Shown here in pieces: positions 56,634 to 64,000 of a DNA stretch of 64,000 nucleotides. The stretch spans positions 930,001 through 994,000 of the forward strand of contig JACKKY010000001.1 in the NCBI GenBank assembly GCA_024236175.1, read 5' to 3'. Both the position numbers and the translations under genes were made by a program. A model generated the notes under the pieces. The model ran no database searches. It was given only the letters and a program-made list of their open reading frames with translations, and was not told the DNA's origin. This DNA is from Novosphingobium sp. GTDB taxonomy: Bacteria > Pseudomonadota > Alphaproteobacteria > Sphingomonadales > Sphingomonadaceae. Within the stretch, counting starts at the first letter, position 1. The number at the start of each line of letters is the position of its first letter.

Positions 56634-57700
56634 CGCTCTCCGACGAACGTCTCGACCAAATCGCGCATCGTTTCGCCGAGCTGGAAGCGCGACTGGCGTC
56701 GGGCACGCTGGAAGGCGAGGAGTTCGTCGCCACATCGCGCGACTATGCCGAGCTGGAGCCGGTCGCGAAAACAGCCGAGCTGCTGCGCGAAATGCGCGCC
56801 GAGCTGGAAAGCCTCGCCGCACTGGACGATGCCGATCCCGAGATGCGCGCTCTTGCCCAGGAGGAGATCGAGCGCCTCAAGTCCGAACTGCCGGACGTCG
56901 AGCAGCGGCTCGCCGTCGCCATGCTGCCGCGAGATGCCGCCGATGCCCGGCCGGCCATGCTGGAAATCCGCGCCGGCACCGGCGGCGATGAGGCGGCGCT
57001 GTTCGCGGCCGACCTGTTCCGCATGTACGAGCGCTACGCCGCCGAGCAGGGCTGGCGGGTCGAGGTGATCAGCGCCAACGCATCGGACATCGGCGGCTTC
57101 AAGGAAATCGTCGCCAACGTTTCCGGCCAGGGCGTGTTCGCGAAGCTGAAATTCGAAAGCGGCGTCCACCGTGTCCAGCGCGTACCCGTCACCGAAAGCG
57201 GCGGGCGCATCCACACGTCCGCCGCGACCGTGGCGGTGCTCCCCGAGCCGAGCGAAGTCGATGTCCAGATCGACGAGAAGGACCTCAAGATCGACATCTA
57301 TCGCGCCAGCGGCGCCGGCGGGCAGCACGTCAACACCACCGATTCCGCAGTGCGCATCACCCACCTGCCGTCCGGCATCGTCGTCACCCAGCAGGACGAG
57401 CGCAGCCAGCACAAGAACCGCGCCAAGGCCATGCAGGTGCTGCGCGCACGGCTTTACGAGAAGGAACGCGAGGAAGCCCACGGCGCCGAGGCCGAAGCGC
57501 GCAAGGCGATGGTTGGCTCGGGTGACCGTTCGGAACGCATCCGCACTTACAATTTCCCGCAGGGCCGCGTTACCGACCACCGCATCAACCTGACGCTGCA
57601 CCGCCTGCCCGAAATCCTCGAAGGGCCGGGGCTCGGCGAACTGATCGACGCGCTTATCGCGGAGGACGAGGCCAAGCGGCTGGCAGCTCTCGACCAATGA
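56630..57700 (+). CDS. prfA: peptide chain release factor 1
   Basis: 356-aa RF1, which ends translation at UAA and UAG. The tripeptide anticodon is in VQRVPVTESGGRIHTSAATV (P-x-T form of RF1), and the peptidyl-hydrolysis loop is ASGAGGQHVNTTDSAV with the GGQ that PrmC methylates. The C-terminus EDEAKRLAAL is normal. GTG start overlaps the hisS stop as GTGA; prmC follows 10 bases later. Confidence 0.97.
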   Translation: MTLSDERLDQIAHRFAELEARLASGTLEGEEFVATSRDYAELEPVAKTAELLREMRAELESLAALDDADPEMRALAQEEIERLKSELPDVEQRLAVAMLPRDAADARPAMLEIRAGTGGDEAALFAADLFRMYERYAAEQGWRVEVISANASDIGGFKEIVANVSGQGVFAKLKFESGVHRVQRVPVTESGGRIHTSAATVAVLPEPSEVDVQIDEKDLKIDIYRASGAGGQHVNTTDSAVRITHLPSGIVVTQQDERSQHKNRAKAMQVLRARLYEKEREEAHGAEAEARKAMVGSGDRSERIRTYNFPQGRVTDHRINLTLHRLPEILEGPGLGELIDALIAEDEAKRLAALDQ

Positions 57701-57710
57701 GCGGCGAAGC

Positions 57711-58535
57711 GTGAGAATCGCGGACTCGCTGCGCGAGGCGGCGCAGACCCTCGCGCCGGTCAGCGATACCGCCCGGCTCGATGCCGAACTGCTGATGGCC
57801 CATGCACTGGGCGTCTCGCGATCGGACCTGTTGCTGCGCCATATGGACGATGCCCCGCCCGCCAGTCTTGATGCACTGGTCGCAAGGCGCCTTGGCCACG
57901 AGCCCATTGCCTATATCGTCGGGCACAGGGAATTCTACGGGCTCGACTTCCGTGTAAGCCCGGCGGTACTGATCCCGCGCCCGGACAGCGAAACGCTGGT
58001 CGAGGCCGCCCTCGCCGCCCGGCCCGATGCCAGATCCGTGCTCGATTGCGGCACCGGATCGGGCGCGCTGCTGCTTGCCGTGCTGGCGAATCTGCCCGCC
58101 GCGCAGGGAACCGGCATCGACATTTCGCCGGATGCGCTCGAAATCGCCCGGGCGAACGCCGTGGCTCTGGGGCTCGACGACAGGGCCCGGATGGTTTGCG
58201 CCGACTGGAACGAGCCGGGATGGAGCGACCTGCCCGGGGCGCCCTTCGACCTCGTTCTCGCCAACCCGCCCTATGTCGAAAACGACGCCGAACTGGGTCC
58301 TTCGGTCAGCGCATACGAGCCCTCAAGCGCGCTTTTCGCGGGCCCTGGCGGCCTTGACGCCTATCAGGCGCTCGTACCGCAGCTGCCAGGTTTGCTCGCG
58401 CCGGGCGGGCATGCGCTTATCGAGATCGGCATGCACCAGGAAGAGGAGGTGAGCCGGATCGCCCGCGAATCGGGGTTTGCGGTCCGGTTGCATCGCGATC
58501 TGGGCGAGCGGCCGCGCGTGCTCGAATTAACGTGA
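57711..58535 (+). CDS. prmC: peptide chain release factor N5-glutamine methyltransferase
   Basis: 274-aa HemK/PrmC-type SAM-dependent enzyme that methylates the GGQ Gln of release factors. Helical N-terminal domain, then the Rossmann domain: VLDCGTGSGALLLAVL (SAM loop), GIDISPDALEIARANA and the catalytic LVLANPPYVEN (NPPY). GTG start. It adjoins prfA, its substrate gene. A short frame starting inside its stop (58532) does not look coding. Confidence 0.96.
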   Translation: MRIADSLREAAQTLAPVSDTARLDAELLMAHALGVSRSDLLLRHMDDAPPASLDALVARRLGHEPIAYIVGHREFYGLDFRVSPAVLIPRPDSETLVEAALAARPDARSVLDCGTGSGALLLAVLANLPAAQGTGIDISPDALEIARANAVALGLDDRARMVCADWNEPGWSDLPGAPFDLVLANPPYVENDAELGPSVSAYEPSSALFAGPGGLDAYQALVPQLPGLLAPGGHALIEIGMHQEEEVSRIARESGFAVRLHRDLGERPRVLELT

Positions 58536-58783
58536 AAGCAATGAGTTTTTGCTTGGCTTTTTGCGCCGCAGCGCTTAAGCGGTGCGCGAAGCCAGCCGAT
58601 GGACGCATGTTTCCCATGGCGGCTTCAACTCCAGCATTTGCATTCGGCCGTGGCACGCAGTGCCATGCGCCAAGCGCAGATGTCGGGACCACGGCTCTCG
58701 ATGCGACCCGTGGTGAAGCGACATGCGACGTGCCGGCCGGTACGGTGCGGCGGCGGTCAGGAGTTATTTAAGGAACGTTATCC
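58536..58783. other. intergenic region between prmC and the DUF4167 gene
   Basis: 248 bases without a supported gene. A perfect palindrome CGCTTAAGCG occurs near 58572-58582, and G/C-rich repeats follow. It probably holds the promoter of the next gene, but no clear -35/-10 stands out and I see no tRNA or other RNA. Confidence 0.3.
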
Positions 58784-59554
58784 TTGAACAGTAATCGTGG
58801 AAGCAGCCGCCGGCGTGGCCGGGGCAACAATCGCCAGCAAGGCGGCCAACCGCTGAACCGGATCGACAGCCGGGCGCGCGGGAACGCGCCGCAGCTGCTC
58901 GAGAAGTATCGCAAGCTGGCGCATGACGCCCATCTCAATGGTGAGCGGGTGACCGAGGAATACTACCTCCAGTTCGCCGACCACTATTTTCGCGTCATCG
59001 CCGACCAGAAACAGCGGCAGGAAGAGGCGCGCCAGCAGCGCCGTGACGAACGCAGCTCGGACGGCAACGATTCCGACCGCGAAGAGGGCAGTTCCGGTGC
59101 GGACGAATCCACCGACCGGGCTTCGTCCTCCGGCGATGCTTCCGGCCGCCGCGAGCGCAATGAAGCACGCCGCTCCGATCGGGATTCTGACAGTTCCGGC
59201 GACGATGGCAGCGACGACGATTCGCAGGGCAACATCTACGAGCCTGCCGAGAACCCCTTCACCCGCGACGGCCGCAGCACCCGTGGCGTGAAACCGCGCC
59301 GGTCACGTCGCGATTCGCGCCAGTCGGATGACGGCGAAGCCGAAGCCGACGAAGGTTCGCGGTCGCGCGACGACGAGGAAAACAACGCGGCCGGCCTCGA
59401 CCCGGCATCGCTGCCGCCTTCCATTTCCGGAGAGCGTGAAGCGACGCAGGAAGATGGGGAAGAGGCGAGCGCGCCCAAGCCCCGGCGGCGTACGACCAAG
59501 CGTTCCAAGCCCCCCGCCGACGATCCCGGCGAACCGCTTCAGGTCGCGAACTGA
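58784..59554 (+). CDS. DUF4167 domain-containing protein
   Basis: 256-aa protein. Residues about 1-85 are the DUF4167 domain (RRRGRGNNRQQGGQPLNRIDSRARGNAPQLLEKYRKLAHDAHLNGERVTEEYYLQFADHYFRVIADQ), found in alphaproteobacteria and beginning with a basic, Asn/Gly-rich N-terminus that could bind nucleic acid. The rest is low complexity: Asp/Ser/Arg/Glu-rich, probably disordered, with a basic end (KPRRRTTKRSK). The TTG start at 58784 has AAGGAA nine to ten bases upstream. Function unknown; position behind translation genes hints at RNA-linked work. Confidence 0.88.
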   Translation: MNSNRGSSRRRGRGNNRQQGGQPLNRIDSRARGNAPQLLEKYRKLAHDAHLNGERVTEEYYLQFADHYFRVIADQKQRQEEARQQRRDERSSDGNDSDREEGSSGADESTDRASSSGDASGRRERNEARRSDRDSDSSGDDGSDDDSQGNIYEPAENPFTRDGRSTRGVKPRRSRRDSRQSDDGEAEADEGSRSRDDEENNAAGLDPASLPPSISGEREATQEDGEEASAPKPRRRTTKRSKPPADDPGEPLQVAN

Positions 59555-59604
59555 CAATCCTGTTCCCGCGCCAGCGCGGATAGGCCTTAGGACCTGCTTG
59601 CGTC

Positions 59605-61266
59605 ATGTCCGGGCAGCGGCCAAAAGCGGCGCGGATGGATGCCGCCCGACGCCTGACCGCATTGCTTTTCGCAAGACCTGTTGCCTGCGCGCTTGCGGCG
59701 GGAGCGGCTGGCGCCTGCGGCTTCCAGCCTCTCACTCTCTGGCCGCTGACGCTGCTGGCGCTTGCCGTCCTGATCGAACTGACCTTCCGGGCGCAAAGCT
59801 GGAAACGGGCTGCGCTTGTCGGCTGGGCGTTCGGCCTCGCTCATTTCACCGTCGGCAACTACTGGATCGCGACGGCATTCACCTATCAGGCGAACATGCC
59901 GCACTGGCTGGGCAGTATCGCCGTAGTGCTGCTCTCGTTCTATCTCGCGGTATATCCCGCGCTGGCCACGCTGGGAGCGTGGCTTCTGTCCCGCTCTTCC
60001 GGCCCGGCGGGAAAACCGCAGTCCGCGCCAAGGCGGCACTGGGTCGGGCTGGCGCTGGCGGGATGCTGGATCATCAGCGAATGGCTCAGGAGCTGGGTGT
60101 TCACCGGCTTCGCGTGGAACCCGCTCGGCGTTGCCCTGCTGGGCCCGTTCGATTCGCCGGGGCTTGGCTTCCTTGCCAGATGGATCGGGACCTATGGCCT
60201 GTCGGGCGTCGCGGTATTGCTCGCATGGGCGCTCCATCGCTTCGCCGCCCGCGCGAGTTCCGGAGCAGTTGGCACCGGCGAAGCGATACGGTTCGGCGCA
60301 ACGGCCGTCCTGCTTGTCGCGCTGGTCTATGTCCCGATCCAGCGTCCGGCGGAAAGCACCGGATTTCGCTTCACCCTGGTCCAGCCCGACATCCGGCAGG
60401 AAGTGCTGGATGACCCCACACTGTTCGAGACTCACTTCCTGAAGACTGCCCGGCTGACTTTGCCGCGCGTGCCCGGGCGGGAACGGCTCGTGCTGTGGCC
60501 GGAATCGGGCATCCCGGACTATCTGCGCGACGGTTATCCGCACCACCTCTACAGGCAACTGACCTACGAGGCCGATCCACAGCTTGCACGCAAGCGGATC
60601 GGCCGGGTCATCGGACCGGGAAGCCTGCTGCTCACCGGTGCGGTCGATGTCGTGATCCGCGACGGCGATTCGGTAGCGGCGCGCAATTCGATCACCGCCA
60701 TCGATTCGCATGGCCATATCCTCGCGGGCTATGCGAAGGCGCATCTCGTGCCTTACGGCGAATATCTTGCCTTGCGGCCGCTGCTGGAACCGCTCGGCGC
60801 GTCGAGGCTCGTGGCCGGGTCGCTCGATTTCTGGCCCGGTCCCGGACCGCGCACCTATGATTTCGGTCCGTGGGGCAAGGCAGGCATGCAGATCTGCTAC
60901 GAGATCATCTTTTCCGGTCAGGTCGTCGATCCGCGCAACCGGCCAGACTACATTTTCAATCCCTCGAACGACGGGTGGTTCGGCAGCTGGGGCCCACCGC
61001 AGCATCTCGCCCAGGCGCGCCTCAGAGCCATCGAGGAAGGGCTGCCGGTGCTTCGCGCCACGACGACCGGCATCAGCGCGGTGATCGATCCGGACGGCAT
61101 CGTGCGCCAGCATGTGCCGCGCCATATCGCCGCGCGGATCGACGGGACCATTCCGGCCGCATACGCGCCACCCCTCTTTGCGAGGATGGGCAATTTGCTG
61201 CCGCTCGGCTTCGCTGCCTTGCTGCTCGCTTTCGCGGTGGTTGCCATGCGCCGCTCGACAAGTTAG
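59605..61266 (+). CDS. lnt: apolipoprotein N-acyltransferase
   Basis: 553-aa inner-membrane enzyme that adds the third acyl chain to lipoproteins. Several N-terminal membrane segments (LTLWPLTLLALAVLIELTF, WLGSIAVVLLSFYLAVYPALATLG) precede the nitrilase domain, with catalytic Glu in WPESGIPDY, Lys in YAKAHLVPYGE and Cys in GMQICYEIIF. The C-terminal membrane segment LLPLGFAALLLAFAVVAM closes it. ATG 59605 is assumed; ATG 59635 is an alternative. metK follows 43 bases later. Confidence 0.96.
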   Translation: MSGQRPKAARMDAARRLTALLFARPVACALAAGAAGACGFQPLTLWPLTLLALAVLIELTFRAQSWKRAALVGWAFGLAHFTVGNYWIATAFTYQANMPHWLGSIAVVLLSFYLAVYPALATLGAWLLSRSSGPAGKPQSAPRRHWVGLALAGCWIISEWLRSWVFTGFAWNPLGVALLGPFDSPGLGFLARWIGTYGLSGVAVLLAWALHRFAARASSGAVGTGEAIRFGATAVLLVALVYVPIQRPAESTGFRFTLVQPDIRQEVLDDPTLFETHFLKTARLTLPRVPGRERLVLWPESGIPDYLRDGYPHHLYRQLTYEADPQLARKRIGRVIGPGSLLLTGAVDVVIRDGDSVAARNSITAIDSHGHILAGYAKAHLVPYGEYLALRPLLEPLGASRLVAGSLDFWPGPGPRTYDFGPWGKAGMQICYEIIFSGQVVDPRNRPDYIFNPSNDGWFGSWGPPQHLAQARLRAIEEGLPVLRATTTGISAVIDPDGIVRQHVPRHIAARIDGTIPAAYAPPLFARMGNLLPLGFAALLLAFAVVAMRRSTS

Positions 61267-61280
61267 AGCGCCCCTCACAC

Positions 61281-61296
61281 ATAAAGAATTCTTTAT
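61281..61296. promoter_or_regulatory. perfect palindrome upstream of metK
   Basis: ATAAAGAATTCTTTAT is a perfect 16-base palindrome ending 13 bases before the metK start. Alphaproteobacterial methionine/SAM genes often carry similar A/T-rich palindromes that are thought to be operators of an ArsR-family SAM or SAH regulator. The gap between lnt and metK is only 43 bases, so it could be in the leader of a shared transcript. Seen: the palindrome; inferred: its role. Confidence 0.6.
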
Positions 61297-61309
61297 ATCA
61301 GGTTTGTCC

Positions 61310-62524
<1,215 letters not shown>

Positions 62525-62542
62525 TCCCGCTCCCGCGGGCAA

Positions 62543-62571
62543 TTGACATTCGATCCGATGCGCCTGACGAT
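62543..62571 (+). promoter_or_regulatory. candidate sigma-70 promoter for the monooxygenase gene
   Basis: TTGACA at 62543-62548 and GACGAT at 62566-62571 are 17 bases apart, just after metK. It precedes the monooxygenase start by about 75 bases, leaving room for a leader with a hairpin at 62581-62619. The -10 is weak. Confidence 0.35.
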
Positions 62572-62580
62572 TTGCCGGGC

Positions 62581-62619
62581 GGAGCAGCCTGCATGCCCCA
62601 TGCGGCGAGGCAATGCTCC
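62581..62619. other. nested hairpin in the gap before the monooxygenase gene
   Basis: Outer arms GGAGCA (62581-62586) and TGCTCC (62614-62619) enclose inner arms GCATG (62591-62595) and CATGC (62599-62603). The transcript could fold into one long stem with bulges. With no T-run it is either a weak terminator after metK or a structured 5' leader that would affect ribosome access to the next gene. Confidence 0.4.
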
Positions 62620-62644
62620 CCGGGAGTTGGAAAGGCCAAGAACG

Positions 62645-64000
<1,356 letters not shown>

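Noticed and set aside
58532..58771. A 79-codon frame whose GTG overlaps the prmC stop
   Set aside because: Low-complexity residues, no motif, no good ribosome site and the likely promoter of the next gene lies in it; treated as non-coding.
61267..61309. SAM riboswitch before metK
   Set aside because: The gap is only 43 bases and is explained by a 16-base palindrome; it is too short for the main SAM riboswitch classes.

Overview
The window is G+C-rich chromosomal DNA from an alphaproteobacterium, most likely a sphingomonad (Sphingomonas/Novosphingobium/Sphingobium type). This rests on gene content and order (hisS-prfA-prmC next to a DUF4167 gene; rpoN beside lptB; several large TonB-dependent receptors; a DUF6607 gene in an iron locus) and is inference, not a database match. 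I see no tRNA, rRNA, CRISPR array, insertion sequence or phage gene.

Layout. 1-4.2 kb: a TetR regulator, then a copper block on the + strand: a CsoR-type repressor with a palindromic operator over its own -10, a small exported Cys/His/Met protein, CopA multicopper oxidase and CopB. 4.3-12 kb: a divergent catabolic locus. On the - strand are an amidohydrolase, a luciferase-like oxidoreductase and a SnoaL-like protein; on the + strand an AMP-dependent acyl-CoA ligase, a second amidohydrolase, a MaoC hydratase, an enoyl-CoA hydratase and a TetR regulator. It looks like a CoA-dependent degradation pathway with an unknown substrate. 12-22.7 kb: a compact glycogen operon read glgP-glgB-glgC-glgA-pgm-glgX, mostly with 4-bp start/stop overlaps, facing a GH13 alpha-glucosidase. 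24.6-31.4 kb: a three-gene transglutaminase/ATP-grasp/alpha-E cluster, a predicted peptide-modifying system of unknown product.

31.5-38.9 kb is the least ordinary part: a DHA2 efflux pump, a family 2 glycosyltransferase, a lysine-less lipoyl-like protein, and an opposing operon encoding an SGNH esterase-like protein, E1-alpha and E1-beta of a 2-oxoacid dehydrogenase and a free-standing lipoyl domain, with no E2 acyltransferase or E3; then a protein of unknown function with a possible cupin end. 38.9-42.8 kb: a phytase lipoprotein behind its TonB-dependent receptor, with a candidate Pho box. 43.2-47.7 kb: an iron-type TonB-dependent receptor, DUF6607 protein, small unknown protein and tonB, with candidate Fur sites.

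47.8-64 kb is mostly housekeeping: rpoN, lptB, pmbA/tldE, ppa, an M61 peptidase, hisS (frameshifted in this sequence), prfA, prmC, a DUF4167 protein, lnt and metK with a perfect palindrome upstream. The window ends inside a Baeyer-Villiger-type monooxygenase gene. The best candidates for undescribed biology are the E1/lipoyl/SGNH/glycosyltransferase locus, the ATP-grasp/transglutaminase locus and the divergent catabolic locus.
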